This document shows positions 37,246-50,924 of a stretch of DNA of 64,000 bases, piece after piece (the first letter of the stretch is position 1; each line of letters starts with the position of its first letter). Both the position numbers and the translations under genes were made by a program. Origin of the DNA: Halicephalobus mephisto (Eukaryota; Nematoda; Chromadorea; Rhabditida; Panagrolaimidae); assembly GCA_009193035.1 (NCBI GenBank), contig SWDT01000130.1, positions 1 through 64,000 on the forward strand. The letters run 5' to 3'. The notes under the pieces were generated by a model. That model was not told where the DNA came from, searched no databases, and worked only from the letters and a program-made list of their open reading frames with translations.

Positions 37246-39009
37246 TCATAGGAAGAAGAACTTCATGATCTGCATGACGATTGCACTCAAGATTCCTGAA
37301 ATTATTAATTTTCACTACTGTTATTATTGAGATATCTTACCGGCAACAGGAAGGGTAACTATCCACGAAAGAGCAATATTCCTAAATGTATGCCAATGGA
37401 CGGCTGAATTCCCGGACTGGATAAGACCAACAGCAACTACACTACCAATCTGAAAATTCAACAAATCAGGAAATCAGAAAAAATTAAATAACAAACTTTG
37501 CATTGCGTGGAGCTGATTGGCAGTCCGAGTTTGCTGGCTCCAAGAACCGTGACAGCCGCTCCAAACTCAATTGCAAATCCACTAAAAACGAATTGAGAAT
37601 TAAAAATTATACAAAAACGAACCTTGGGGGTGTGATTTTCGTCAAGTTTTCTCCAACAGTGTAGATGACTCGGTGGCCGAGAATCCAGAGACCAACGCAC
37701 ATTCCTGCGGCTCCGAAGATCAGAAGATAAACCGGAGTTGGACCTGATTGAAGTACAGTGCCCTCGTGGTAAATGGAATACAGGGACACCAGAGGGGCGA
37801 TTGCATTACTGACATCATTGCCTCCATGGGCAAATCCAGCAAAACAGGCAGTCAAAATTTGGAGAAAATCGAAAAGTTTTGAAGCTCTCTTGTCTTCGAC
37901 AGAATCGTGGTTAATAAACCAAGAAATAAAGGATTTAGATACTGTAAGTTTTTGAATTAATCCCCTGATTACTTTGTTTTCATTACCTTTTTCTCTTTTT
38001 TCAATATTTTTCGGCAAGATAGGAGGGGACGGAGAATGTGAATGTTGTTTGTCGTTCAAAAGAGCTCGAGTAGATTCGGAATGATTGCCGTTGATTGGCT
38101 GGGGAACACTTGCGTGCCCATTTGATACGATTGTTGGGACAGCTGAGGATTCTTCAAGAGGAGTTGTCGCTAAAAAATAAAAACTCCAAACTATAGTAAA
38201 AAAAACACTCACAGATGATCCATCTTTTTATCCTTTGAGAAGCAAAGAGATGAACTCCGAGTCCGACAATCAAACCGATTCCACCACTACAGAGAAGAAC
38301 TTGATTGAAGCTCCATTTGTCGAATCCAAGATAAGAAGATCCATCGTAAACAATAGCAAAAATATTCACCGAGACACAGATGAAATAAAGAATTGGGAGA
38401 AGAATGAGTCCACATCTAAGTGGGTGTTTTCGTCTCAGGACCGTGTGAGAGATAAAAATGTAAATAACGATTGAAACAACACCGGATAAAAGAGGGGACA
38501 AAATCCACGAAGAAACTATAAAAATTCCGTTAAAAAACTAGATAAAGTCAATTAAACTCACAAATATTTGTAATTTTCGTCCAACGAATACCTTCAGTTC
38601 CTCTGAGGAGAAGAGAGTACCCTAAAGTAGCTCCGACAATGCTATGGGTTGTTGAAACCGGTAGTTTGAAGAAAGTGGCGATCAACAGCCAGGAGCCACA
38701 ACCCGTGAGGACACTGATTTGGCCAAACATCAACTCCTTGGCACTATCGTTGTAGACAGAGAGGTCGATGACGCCTTTCCTCATCGTGTCTGTTACTTTG
38801 TATCCAAGCAAAGCAGCTCCGAGGGATTCGAAGATGCTGGCAAGGATGTAGGCAGCATGGAGAGTCAGGACCTTACTTCCGACACTGGTACCGAAAGAAT
38901 TGGCGGTATCATTGGCTCCAATGGCGAAGGCAAGGATGAAGGCGATGACGAAGCCTAGGATAACAGTCCAGAAGACATCTCCTTGAAAAGCAGCAAGATC
39001 CATAACCAT
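37246..39009 (-). CDS. sodium-dependent phosphate transporter, PiT/SLC20 family
   Basis: Minus-strand exons 38562-39009, 38213-38515, 37623-38169, 37497-37581, 37341-37449 and 37246-37295 encode 513 aa. The two inverted PHO4 halves are visible. The N-terminal half has [19 protein letters not shown] and [18 protein letters not shown]. The C-terminal half has [18 protein letters not shown] and [21 protein letters not shown] cytoplasmic Ser/Pro-rich loop (about residues 255-340) separates them, as in PiT1/PiT2. The protein imports phosphate with Na+ at the plasma membrane. Two ATGs (39009, 39003) give MVMDLAAF or MDLAAF; the second matches the usual family start length. It ends shortly after the last membrane segment (MQIMKFFFL). 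No lesion seen. Confidence 0.93.
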
Positions 39010-41607
39010 CTTGACAAATGGAAAAGCAAATGAACAGGCCGAAAGTTGGTCTTCGAGCTCACGTTCCGCTGCTCAGGTTTACCTAAATGAAAAATCAGGG
39101 TATTTAGACTGCACAAGGAGTCATCAATCAAATCAAAAATAATCGCACGAATTCTTATAGAAAAACATTGCAGCGCCATCAACGACAGGTGGGAGTTTAA
39201 AAAAATGATTTTAATCAAATTTGACGGACAAAAACTACAGGTTAGAGAATGCAATAGAAATTGCTCCACTATATATGAACATATTCCAAATCTTATCTTT
39301 CGGAAAACCCGCCTTGTTTGAACAAGACATGAGACTCGGTTATCGAAAAATACAGACAACGAAGATTAAAGAAAACAACTCTAAATTTACTCATCGCTGA
39401 TAAATTCAGAAATAAGGAACTGTATGAAAGTGATGTAATTAATGTCATATTGTCATATTGTCATAAATATCAGAAATAGAGAATATTTTAAAATTGTCTC
39501 GACACGAATGTCCTTAACTTTTGGGAATTTTTAAAAATTGAAAGTTTAATTAATTAAAAAGCTTTATTGAATTTTGGAATTTTTTATTGGAGTTTGGGAA
39601 ACATCAAAAGTTTTCATTGGATTCTAAAATTTCCATGAAACCATAAAAGTTTTGCAAAATTCTAGAGACTTTACAAAATTTCCATTGGATTCTAGTAGGT
39701 TCCAAAGACTGCTATAGAGGCCTAGAAGACTAGAAGATTTCATGACATTTTAGTGGGAGAAAAATAAAAATCTAGATTGCCACTAGCTCAAAGTCAAAGA
39801 GGTTGAGATCCAGACAAAAACCCAACTGTTCGATGGAAAACATCAAGAGGAAAGCAAATGACATTAGCAAATAGTCTGCACGTAACTGAGATCTTTTGAA
39901 ACCTCAGAGCTCTAGACAAAAGTCCAAAGTTGTTGCTGGGATGAACGGGGAACAATGAAGGTTCTTAGCAGCCAGTTTAGGTGCCCGCGAACTCAAAAAA
40001 AGAGCGGGCTAGGCAAGCAAATGTTCTCTAGATATTCTGCTAGTCGACGTCCGATAGAAAGCAACTGACTCAGACATTAGAACAGAGCCGCTGGCACCAG
40101 CAGCGCCATTCCTTAGTCTGTCGTTGAAATCTGCTTCTTTTGCAGTGAGAGCTGACGGATGTTGTCCGAAAAATTCCCGTCTCACGTTTACGAAATAGAA
40201 TTTCAACTGTATTTATTTTTTAAACGGAACTGTTATTTTTGAATTTTAAATTTTTCTCAAATCGAATGTTACAATTTAAAAGGAAAGTAGTGAGAATTTT
40301 AACTTTTGACCGTCTGAGCACGCGGAAAAACCGCCTTGAAATCAAAAGAACAATAACAGACATCTTTTACGAATGATTACTTGTCAAAGACAAATCAGAA
40401 ACCTTACGAGACATCGTAAAAGAAAGTAATAAATATTGTAATTTTAATTTTTGAAAATTACAAATTCACGTACGGAACAAAGTCCAAGATGATGTGATGA
40501 AAAGTTTAGCTACTTGAAATTTGTTAACAGCCGAAATTTCGAAAGAGTTAGTCAATAGATATTTCGAAAGAAAATAAGTTATTTATAAGTTCGAAACTAG
40601 TGGTTTTTTTTCAGACAAATTGTAAAACCGATTTCGACACAAACAGCTGATCCAATGGCTTCACGAGCTGATTTCGTCCACAAAAACAGATTTTTTAATT
40701 TCCAAAGAAATAGATGAAACATTCAAAATAAACAATGTTTATTACGAAACTCGAGTCATGAGACTAAATTTCAAAAAACGAGAAATTTACAGTAATAATT
40801 AATGAACAATAGAGGTGTCAATTTCGAATTGAAATTTGAACCGACTTTAAACTAATTGGAATTTCAAAATCAAAATTTTAAATTGGTTCAACTTTATCAA
40901 AAACACTTTTGTACGATATACGCGGTCCAGTGACAGAGGTCTCGCAACGAAAGACTGAGAGAATGAATTCAATTTATCGATGAAAAAATGGCGCCAAATC
41001 ATTATTTTTATTTTTTTTCCATCATTATGCTTATCTTGATTTTGCTGTTCTCATCGGCTTCAATTGTTTTCGTTTTGGAAAATCGATATATAGATCGAAT
41101 TCAAATTGCTTTGAGCTCGAATAGATTCGAATTAGGAATTCTAGAAATTTGAGATCGAAAATTAAGAACTTCGAAATTTAAGGAATTTGAGAAATCAATA
41201 ATTTTGACAAATACTTTTGGGGAACAAAAACGGAAAAATATTTTTGTCATGCACGTTATTGAGTAATCGTTTACGTGATCATGATGCCTCTGGCTCCAGC
41301 TGATTAAACAGATCATTGTAATTTCGCAACTTTATTTGACTTTTGATAGTTAATAGCAACCAAAATGAGATTTAATTGATGAGAAAAAACACATTGGTTT
41401 ATATAAAGTTTGATTGACAAAAGGATGCTATTTTTTGGTCACTAGTTTTATAAAAGATCTTACTAACGCGTTTAATCCATTTCCTAAAATATTCTGTTAT
41501 TGTTAAATTTACTGATTGGGGACTACTGTAGCTGAGAGTATTATAATGAAATTAGAATAACGATTCAGGTAGAAATCTTTTCGTTACTGTAATTGAGCTT
41601 AGTTTTC
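39010..41607. other. long intergenic region, no gene seen
   Basis: AT-rich, with one copy of the dispersed repeat at about 39488-39745 and clusters of GAATTC/TTCGAA-like words near 40820-40900 and 41090-41170. A GC-richer stretch near 39960-40190 has no convincing reading frame. Confidence 0.5.
39488..39745 (+). repeat. dispersed AT-rich repeat, copy
   Basis: Shares CTCGACACGAAT.., TTTTGGAATTTTT, ATTGGATTCT and AGACTT/GAAACTTCC words in the same order with copies at 49765-50290 and 58600-59215. Degenerate and without a coding frame. Confidence 0.5.
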
Positions 41608-43250
41608 AGGGAGCAACTAGATATCAAACTTGCACACATTCAGTTTGAATGTATTGATTCAACGATGGAACTTCTTGGATACGTCGATGGATTAATCACA
41701 TATTCAATCTCCTTTGAGGAAAATAATTTCTATTTGCTGACACTCAGCTGTGAAGATGATCCGAATGTCAATTCCCTCCGATTGCTTCTACGTCAAATTT
41801 GAAGATTCATGGTAAGTGATTTTAACAAGTATTCATCAAAATTAATTTCTAGGACCCCTGGATGACTGAACAGACGATGAGATGTGGAAATGATGGGATT
41901 TGGGTAATAATCGGGAATGATGTCTTTACTCATACAGTTAGCTAAACTACTGATGATTCTATTCCCCCTCCAGCTAATTTTTTGTGACCAGTCCAATCTG
42001 ATTTTGGCTTTAATACCGACGATAATGTCCAGCATATCAAGTACAAATTCAACAGTAATAACTACTTCAACTACTAGGAGTACAACGGCATCTAGTTTTA
42101 ACTCCAGTCCTACTACAATTGCCAGCCCGAATTCTAGCTCTTCATCCACATCAAAATCTACATCAGATACTATCGAGTCTATATGACTTCCAACAATATT
42201 CAATTCAGTTTCTCTTGAAAGTACTATTGCTTCTGCAAGAAATCCAAATTCATCAACAATATTTTTAGTTACTTCTATGGAACCTAGTAATTCGCCAATA
42301 AGTTTTACTAACTCTAACACAGATTCCTCAACGTCCGTTTCAATGATGAGTACTCCAGATTCAAGATTTTCAACTTCAAGGACATTCTCATCGGCTAGTG
42401 GGTCTTACTTTCCTACTGGTACTATCATTGGTTCAGTAATTTCCGATATGTCTTCAATAAATCTACCGAGTAAAACAACTGTCTTCAAGAACGGAAATGC
42501 CAATGTTTACAAGCAATTCCCTTTCAACAACTATTGGAATCACTAAAGTATGTTTTAAATTCCATTTTGCCTTCTATACTATTTTTAGGAGATAACTCAG
42601 TCTGACATGTGACAATGAAAACTCCAACATTTCCTTCACATTGCTACAAACAGACCATCGTTTAGTCGTACAGTGATTATTGTGGGGCTTGTGGAACGGA
42701 AATAAAACAACGAAAATATCTTAGAGAAAGCGCTGATGTCTTTGCACAGGAAAATCAGAGATAACATCGACATGTGAGCATAGACTGTAGATATCCAAGA
42801 CAATCTTGCAAACTCTTCGTTATTACTGTTGTTGGAAATGATATCTTATGCAGAAAAGTGATGAAATCTTTCCAATGACAATATCCGTCAAATCTTGTCC
42901 AGTTTCTTGTCTTGAACTTGGAATTTGAGGAAAATGGATGTCATTTATTTGTGACACTTGTGGACTCTGTGGGACTTAAACCAAAACAAAGACATGCATT
43001 GAAAGTACTGTATATGAGTAAGCTTTCATTAATCAATATTCACTTCACCACCTAGAGGTTCATCAGCAGAGACAAAATATGCAGAACAGCTCTGTCTCGT
43101 CAACCAAGGAAGATCAAATTGCTATTAGTAGACTAAATTGTCGCCACAAGACAATTCAATTATGTGTTCTCAAATCAAAGAAGCACATTTTACAATAATG
43201 ACTTTAAACCTAACACAGTGACTTCAGCAAAGATAGCGGAATTACATGGA
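41608..43250 (+). pseudogene. decayed secreted protein gene with TSP1-like repeats
   Basis: Fragments in changing frames suggest an old gene: an exon-like piece after TTTTCAG at 41607, a Ser/Thr-rich region (about 41950-42545), then two thrombospondin-type cores. These are YSDYCGACGTEIKQRKYL at about 42669 and CDTCGLCGT.TKTKTC at about 42940. CRYPRQSC lies between them at about 42790, a pattern I associate with nematode secreted TSP1-like proteins. Numerous stops and shifts separate the pieces, and no continuous splice model works. It may equally be two neighbouring remnants. Confidence 0.4.
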
Positions 43251-43417
43251 TCTTACTGAAGATACCTTTAACTCCAACGTCTTGTTGGCAAAAGGAGCAA
43301 AACGCCAGAGTTACATGCAAATGCGAATCATGCATTTCCTGTAAGACGACGTCCAATGGTTTATTGACATTTCAGTATTTTTGGATTTTGTGTTTTCATT
43401 GCCCTTTATTAATCAAA

Positions 43418-44264
43418 ATGGCGTCTGGGTTCCTTGATTTCCTTCACATGAACAAACACAAGGTAGAATTGATATATGAAATGTCGAAATTAACTCAGAT
43501 TTGTGTTTTAGACATTTCGACCAAAAAAGAAATTTCCAGCGGGTACACTTCGATATAATCTCCACAAACATGCACAAGCAACTTTGAACTCTGGGCTGAA
43601 TCTGAAGGAAGCCGTCAAGTTACCTCCTAATGAAAACTTCGACGATTGGCTCGCAGTTCACAGTAAGTTCACTAAATCCATCAACACTATATCTATAATC
43701 TTTAGCTGTTGATTTTTTCAATCGGATTAACCTGCTATATGGAACCATCAGCGATGTGTGCACTAAGGAAAGCTGCCCAACAATGTCCGGAGGGGCTAGG
43801 TACGAGTATCTGTGGCAAGATGGAGATAGGTATAAAAAACCGACGAAGCTACCCGCTCCTCAGTACATCAATGAGTTGATGGAATGGATCGAAGTTCGAA
43901 TCAACGATGAAAACGTTTTTCCCGTTAGTATTCGTAGGTTTTATTGTCTTCGTACTGGGATAATTTATTTTTTTAGAAATTCCATTCCCTCCGGATTACA
44001 AACAAACGTGTAAGAAAATCCTAACTCGTCTCTTCCGGGTCTTCGTCCATGTGTACATCCACCATTTTGATAGATTGGTTTCAATTGGAGCTGAACCTCA
44101 TGCAAACACCCTTTACAAGCATTTCTATTATTTCGTTACAGAGTACAATCTTGTTTCTTCTAGAGAACTTGAGGCATTGGTGAGCAATTTTCGAATCTAC
44201 TAATTGGATTACAATCATGTTTCAGAAGAATTTGACTGATCGACTTATCAATGAAAAACAATAA
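43418..44264 (+). CDS. MOB kinase activator, MOB3-like
   Basis: Exons are 43418-43462, 43512-43662, 43706-43933, 43977-44179 and 44226-44264 (221 aa, the family size). The sequence follows MOB3: [58 protein letters not shown], zinc ligands in CTKESCP and [20 protein letters not shown], and [17 protein letters not shown] proteins are adaptors that bind and regulate NDR/LATS or MST kinases; MOB3 members bind MST1. The donor at 43933 is chosen over an earlier GT because it keeps the family length (FPVSIQIPFPPDY). Convergent with the TANC-like gene, 148 bp apart. Confidence 0.92.
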
Positions 44265-44412
44265 CATGTGATGGTTCATTAGTGGCTTTCGTCATTCCCA
44301 GTAAGGGCTACAAATTCCATGAATTTTAATGTACAATTTATTAACGCATTTACACTGGCTAAAATGCAAACTTCTACCCGATTTACTCGAAAATATAGGC
44401 ACAATTGCATAA

Positions 44413-47400
44413 TTATGGCGTACTAAGGATGGAGAGAAGGTTCGAAACGTCACTATTCTCTGGTCTAATGCATGCTGCAGCTTTGGCGTCCAATCGGGCA
44501 CTGTTGATATTTTGGTCGTCGAAATGGCACTTTGCTCGACACATGTAGAGGTCAAACTTGCTGTCATCGCTTTCGGCTATATGTAGACCTTCAGTCGCAT
44601 AGCTGATCGCAGCTGAGATCTCGTTGTTTTTCCTTTTTACGCTAGCCATTGCGATCAGGATTTGGACTTTGTAATGAACCAGCTGTGGTTTGATCGAGGC
44701 GACCTTTTGACGCTCCGAATTATTAACAATGACACTAGATCGGTTTGAATCGGGAATAAAGTTGTCCATCAACAACTCGTTACATTTCTCGAGAGCATAT
44801 TCGAATCTCTGAATCGCTTCTTTTTGGTGCTTACGTTTGATTAAAATCGCAGCATCATCCAGCAACTTTCGGATCAGGACGAGGATGAGTTCAGGATCGG
44901 ATTCAACAGCGACTTTCCAAGTCAATGTCCTTAATCTAGCGCCTCGTCTCAGGAAAATATCAACGGCAAAGTTGTTTCTGTTCCAGATGGCCAATTCAAC
45001 GGCCCTCAAGTCAGCGTTATTCTTGTCTTCCAGGGACAGCCCGAGAGAGAGAAGCTTATCAATCAGGAATTTGTTCGTATACTGAGCTAAGAGATGAATA
45101 AGACCGTTCCCGAGATGGTCTTTGGCATGAATATTACATCCTTTTTCTATAAGTAAAATCGCAGTTGATGTATTTCCTTTGATTACAGCATGCATAATCG
45201 CTGTTTGGCCTTTGTTGTCCGGGATATCCATATTGGCACCTAAAATACAAAAGTAGAAATAAATAGCATGATTGAAACCTTACCTCGATTAATTAACAGG
45301 TCAACAAGTCCAGCATGGCCATGACGGCAAGCAACGATGAGAGGAGTCCACCCTTCTTCGGTCGTGTAATCTCTATTGAGATCGATTTGGGATTTATTCA
45401 GGATATTGACGACCAAATCCCAGGATCCACTATCAATAGCACAAAGAAGAGCCGATTTCCCTTGCCAACAATGATCAACGGACAATGTTGCCCCTCTGGA
45501 AGTTTCTTATATATAAAATATTACTATACGAATTAAAAATTTTTCGAGATTATTTCGAAACGGATTTTTAAGATTTTCAGCAATTTCTAGAATTATAAAA
45601 AGTAGGGATGCAGTCGACTTTGATAAAGAATGGGCAGAATTATCATTCTCTCAATGTATTAGCTCATCTTCAAGAAATTAAAAAATTATAAAATGATATT
45701 ATAAAAATTAGGAATAAAGCATTTTGTAAAATTACTTCAAACGAATTCCTAGGATTTTAAGGAAATCTAAAAATTCCATGAGAGAAATAAGGAGAAAATG
45801 GCGGGAAACTAAATCAACTCCTGTAACGAATTGTCAGAATTACCATTTCCCTCACTTTCACAAAGCTCATTCGTTTTACGCGAAAATTTAGAAGTTCAAA
45901 AACGCTATATATCGTTTTTTCTCAATTACAACGTCTGTTAAGTACTATGAACTTACCTAGATAGTAAAAACTGTACAGTTTCTGTCTGGCCATTAGCACA
46001 AGCAGCACACATAGCAGTTGATAAATCTATCATGGCGTTTTTACAATTTAACAGTAATTCACAAATGGGGATCTTCCCGAAGGCTGATGCTGCTTCAAAC
46101 GCTGCTCCGAAGTCTCTCTCTACAGGGATTCCACGTCTCGAAATGTATTCTAACAAGTAAGTCATTATGATAGTGGATTCTTTCGCGGGTGATATCGCTG
46201 CATGGATGATCGGACCTCTTTTGTTTTTGTCCACCACGTCTAATCTAGCTCCACTTCCGAGTAGTGTTCTGACGATTTCAAGGTTTCCTCTGTGGATTGC
46301 CATCATCAAAGGAGTCATTCTAGTCGACCCATTTGGGAGATTTGGATCGGCATTGTAGTGAAGTAAGACCTGAACCATCGTCAGATTCCCGATATGCGCA
46401 TATTTACAAAGAAGAGTGTCGCCATCGGGCCAAATTGCATTCGGATTTGCTCCACAAAGAAGCAATAATCGAGAAACTTTCGAGTTTGGATAATAAAGGT
46501 TTCTTTCGTAGAGTAAAGCTTGTTGAATTATGAGGTTATTTAAAGCTCCCCGCTTAATCCATTCAACTTGACAGTCTTTCCCCCGAGGTAAATCTGCAGC
46601 CATCTCTTGTCGGAGGTACTTGTAGGGATTAGCTTTCAGAAGATGATGTCCCAGCTCGAACAGGGAATCAGCATTTAAATTTCCTCGACGAACAAGAGCC
46701 AAAGCATGAAGGATATGTCCCATCCTGATATCAATGGCATAATCCGTTTGGTCACTCATCTTCAACATCCATTCTCGGAAAGTTGAATGAATAGGAACTA
46801 AACAGCCATTTGAAAGTTTAATTACGATTGGAGATAGAATATTCAACCTAAAAGTTCGTTTTACTACTTATTAATTGATTGATAAACATACTTTTTATTC
46901 AGATCTTCAGCGGTTAAAGTAGGTGATAACTCTGCAGCGTTCAAGATGCCCAGTAAATCATCGAAATCCAATGGACGGAGAGAAGCGATCAGAACACTTA
47001 CGACATCGGCTACTTTGTTGAATTGAATAATGGTCGAAAAATGAATATTCAGCAACAGTAAATACAACTGTGATAAATTATTCGGCAATAGTGAAAGGTT
47101 ACAAGCCTCCAGATGAATTTTGTCTTGTTCAAGAAGGTCTAAAATAAGCTGAAGATACAACTGGTTTCCCTGAGATCTGGTGACAAGCTCGTTAGCGATA
47201 TCAGTACATGGATTCAAGTCATGAAAATCACGGAATTTTTGCTCTAATCTGGGACAGATGGTGATTCTGTAATCAACAAGAAGTCGACCATCTCGATTGA
47301 CTCTTTGATCTACTTCCGCATCATCAATATCGATTGTTCTGACCGGAAGATCACATAATGATGGATACGAAGCAGAAGTCAGGATGAATCTCAACCACGT

Positions 47401-49021
47401 TGGAATTTCTGAATGAACTTGCTTCAACAGCCAAGCTATGGATTCTCCTCCTTCATTTCTATGGAAATCTGCTTCATCGATTCCATCAATGGCAATAATG
47501 AAAGATTCCTCAGAAGAAATAACAACTCGTTTCAACGGATTGATGATTATTTTTCTGAATAATTCCACAGGATCAACGCTGATGCAGGCGTCTCTGGAAT
47601 GAAGAAGCTCCAACAATTCCTCGTCTTCTTGCAGAATTTCAGAATAGAAATTCAACAAAGGTGAAATATATAAATGAGTGGCTATGTTTCTTGTAAATTC
47701 CGGAAGCATACAAGTACTGGCTGAGTAGATCCTGGAGTTATGGTAGGCAATAACACGAGAAGCGATCGACTTGAACCATTCGTAGTTTCTCGATTTTAAT
47801 GTTGATGAAAGAGATGATTCCGATCCTATGGTAATCCCGGAATCTACAGTATCTCCATTTGTGACCATTCTGAAAAATGGAGATTGTAGAATAATTTGTC
47901 GAATGATGGCGGTTTTCCCGGAGCCGGGTTTTCCATAAACAAGAGTGAATTGAGTCTTTTCGTTGACGATCATCTGATGTAAGTCTTTGAACACCCATTC
48001 TCTCCCAAGAAAAGGTTTTTCTGCTTCTCCATCGGCAATGACATCAGAAATTGTAAAAAGGGGGGTGATTTTTTGCGGGTAAGAGTTACTTCTCCCTTGA
48101 AGACTTTTGGTGCTTTGATGAAAAATGCCATTCAACGGATATAATGGTTTCAATGCGGAGTTGGGCTTTCTCATTGAGTTATTGACAGATTTAGATCTCA
48201 TTGACATTCGGTTGACAAGTGAAATGACCGAATTAGAGAGTGAAGAAGCTGCCGATTCGTTTCTCAAGTAGTGCTCTGAAATGGGTTTGATTTTAAATCA
48301 TTTATCGAACCCGAAAGAATTTGCCCCGACGTGGATAAAACAATCTCCCTAATAAACTAAATAATTAACCTCGTTGCCAGTGGGCATCAAAGATTTCCCC
48401 GGACGGTGCATAAGACGTATTCGGTAGAAATCCGTAATTATGATGATTAACTGGGATATCTGGAGTCAGCAGATTCCTCATATGGTCATGGATCCGCATT
48501 TCAGCTTCTGTAGCACTGGGAGGATTAATCGTGGGGAAAGACAATCGATGTGGGTTGGATCTTGCTCGGTTATCCATTCTGTTAAATTCCTCGGGGTGAT
48601 AACTATAAGTGACAGAAGAACTGTCCAGATCCTTTCTGGAATCATAAAAACTGTTTGTTGATACTGGGGTTGCAGCAAAATAAATAGCTTCATCCCTGGT
48701 TATCTTTGGAGGTTTCGTGATCGTAGATTTCTTTTCGTTCTCAGACTTAGGTAATGGAGGAAATGCAAATTGATTGTTATTTGACACAGATGGCCGCTCA
48801 AAGTTCCAGCTCGTAGTTTCCTCGCCTCGACCTAGAGCTGTAAAGAAACGTATAAAAAAGAAATGAGGGAAACTATTACTTTTGGTACTTCTACTCAAGC
48901 GTGGAGTTGCTGGTAGACGAAAAAATTTATTTTTAAATGAGTTGATCTGCTTCAATGACCGTCGAAACGTTCCAAATCTGTTAATACCGCCATCTGTGGA
49001 GGAATTCTCATCATTTGGCAT
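44413..49021 (-). CDS. TANC/rolling pebbles-like scaffold: STAND ATPase, ankyrin repeats, TPR
   Basis: Minus-strand exons 48880-49021, 48370-48837, 46892-48275, 45957-46847, 45284-45495 and 44413-45239 encode 1,307 aa. The N-terminus is Ser-rich and disordered. A STAND-type NTPase follows, opening with FLGREWVFKDLHQ: Walker A GKPGSGKTAII near residue 320 and Walker B FIIAIDGIDEAD near 465. After a winged-helix-like stretch (STFREWMLKMSD) come ankyrin repeats (GNLTMVQVLLHYNADPNLP, GWTPLIVACRHGHAGLVDLL, GQTAIMHAVIKGN). A C-terminal TPR-like region follows (EAIQRFEYALEKCNELL, ... AAISYATEGLHIAESDD). This order matches vertebrate TANC1/2 and Drosophila rolling pebbles, scaffolds at synapses and in myoblast fusion. 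The first intron (48838-48879) is 42 bp, in frame and stop-free. A repeat copy fills the 45496-45956 intron. Confidence 0.88.
45540..45920 (-). repeat. dispersed AT-rich repeat inside the TANC-like intron
   Basis: Holds two GGCAGAATTATCATT / GTCAGAATTACCATT segments followed by CTC...AGCTCATT, which correspond in reverse orientation to the AATTCTGCC segments of the other copies. It also has TTCTAGAATTATAAAAA and AATTCCTAGGATTTT words. Confidence 0.45.
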
Positions 49022-50924
49022 GGCCTTGAAGAGAAAGCTGAACTTGATTGATCAAGAAGGGATAAATCTGGATTCTGTAAAAAGTACGTAGTTTCAGCAG
49101 GTCCACAAAAAGGGTCTCAAGCGGCTTGAGGCAGAAAACCGACTACTGGTTGCGGACCGAAACAACAACGCACTTATGGTCTGGCGAGAAAGCTAAATAC
49201 CAAAATTTAAGAAGGTAGTGTTTTGAAGAGCCGCGCAGTCCCAGAGTCGACACGAATTGCAGAACAGTTCTCGTAAGAAGGAGAAAATGAAGACTTTAAG
49301 AAAGATTGTACGGGCGCTAGTGAGAAAAAAGATATCTCTCGGGAACAGAACGCAACTGACCGACGATCGATTGGATCTCGGCTTTCACAAATGCGGGCAG
49401 TAAAAGTTGTCCGCAACTCATAATAAGGATATATGAAGGTATCACCCTTGCCAATTTACTCTTTGTAAGAATTTGGAATTCCCCGAAAAGAAAGTCAATA
49501 TGAAGGAAGACCAAAACTTGAAAAATTGTTTTTGGAAGCAGTAAAATGTCTCTTCCTTAAAGAAAAGCTTTACTGAACTGACATCCATGGCCCGAGTCAA
49601 AAACACGGTCTGTCACTGGAAAATGATAAATGTTTGTAACACAAGCTCATAAAATATAACAATGTTGCTTTCACTTTTGTTGTCACAAGCAATTGAAATC
49701 ACTTTGGGTCAAGTGGCTTTCATGTAGACAACCATGCAATTATAGGAATTGAAAATAAGTTTCTATGAAATGGTCTCAACACGAATTTTCAGATTCTCAG
49801 GAAACCCAAAATTTGAAGTTTTTAATCTTAAATCCAAAATCATATTATTATAAAAATTTTTCAAAACATTATCATGAAATAGTCTTGATAGGATTTTTTA
49901 AGGTTTTTGGAATTTTTGATAGTAGATATTAGTTTAAAAAATTTCGTTAGATTTTTGAATATTTTAGTTTAAAGAAATCAAAAGGCTAAATTTGGCAAAG
50001 CACAAATTCTGCCAAATTTGAATTAGTGAACAACAAAAGTTTTATTTAAAATTTTAAAATTATGATAAAAATTAAAAATTAGCGTTTTTATGAAGGGATC
50101 TCGACAACAATTTTTAGATTTTTAAAGAATATGCAGAACTCGAAGTTACAAATGTTGAATCCAGAAATTTTCCCTGAATCTCGGAATTTTGAAAAAAGTC
50201 AAAAAATTTATAAAAGTTCTTAATTTCGGAAAATCCCATTACATTCTGGAAGATTCTAGAAACTTCCATGGAATTCTGGTTATATAAAGTGGTGAAATTA
50301 GAGAACCTAAATTGCTCCAAAAAAAGCCAAAAAAGAACTGGCTCGGGCCTAATTTCATTTGGAAGAGAGTTTCTACAACCAAACCCAGTCAAATTCGATT
50401 CATCTGAATTCAATCATGATCCTGTTTCGGTGCATCCGTCAGATTAAATATTATACAAAAACTCAATTAGAGATTCATAGAAAATTCTTCAAGTGCATCG
50501 ATATCATCAGCAATCAATTTTCGATGGAAAAAGAATTTTAAAAATTAAGCCGTTTTCATAACAGCCCAATAATCCATTGTTTTCCCCCGTCAATAATCAG
50601 GTTAAAGTCGTTCTTCTCGAGTACTTCGTCGAATGTATAGGATTTCCCATATTCTCGCGCTTCCAATGGTAAATTCATTTCACTTGACGTGGACCGTTTT
50701 GGTCATCTAAGCTTCCGTAAATCCTTCGTTAGCTATTGGCCAGTCGCAGTCCTCTTGCAATAGCAATCGGGATCAAGTACTCATCTTCTCAATTTCCATC
50801 ACCGTTATTTTGAGTCGGTATTGAGTGCTATTGTCACTCAGATTTTTCCTTGCTTTAACGTTATTTCTTGTTTTCCCTATTTACGTGAAATTAGTATTAA
50901 TTTGATGTCATTGTTTTGCTCCGA
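49022..50924. other. intergenic region between TANC-like and Kunitz genes
   Basis: Divergent spacer of 1.9 kb. It carries a long dispersed repeat copy (49765-50290). The rest shows no supported exon; short antisense frames near 49207-49514 lack splice partners. Confidence 0.5.
49765..50290 (+). repeat. dispersed AT-rich repeat, long copy
   Basis: The core at about 49988-50095 (GGCAAAGCACAAATTCTGCC, then AATTAGTGA.CAACAAAAG, TTTTATTTAAAATTTT and TAAAAATT.AAAATTAG) aligns closely with 58742-58850. Flanking CTC.ACACGAATTTTCAGATT words recur at both ends, suggesting an internal duplication. GGCA...TGCC forms a small palindrome. Confidence 0.7.

Noticed and set aside
38955..39359. 134-codon minus-strand frame upstream of the phosphate transporter
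   Set aside because: Overlaps the transporter start in another frame and has no coherent content.
41793..42320. Antisense 175-codon frame over the Ser/Thr-rich remnant
   Set aside because: Low-complexity shadow of the opposite strand; no motif.
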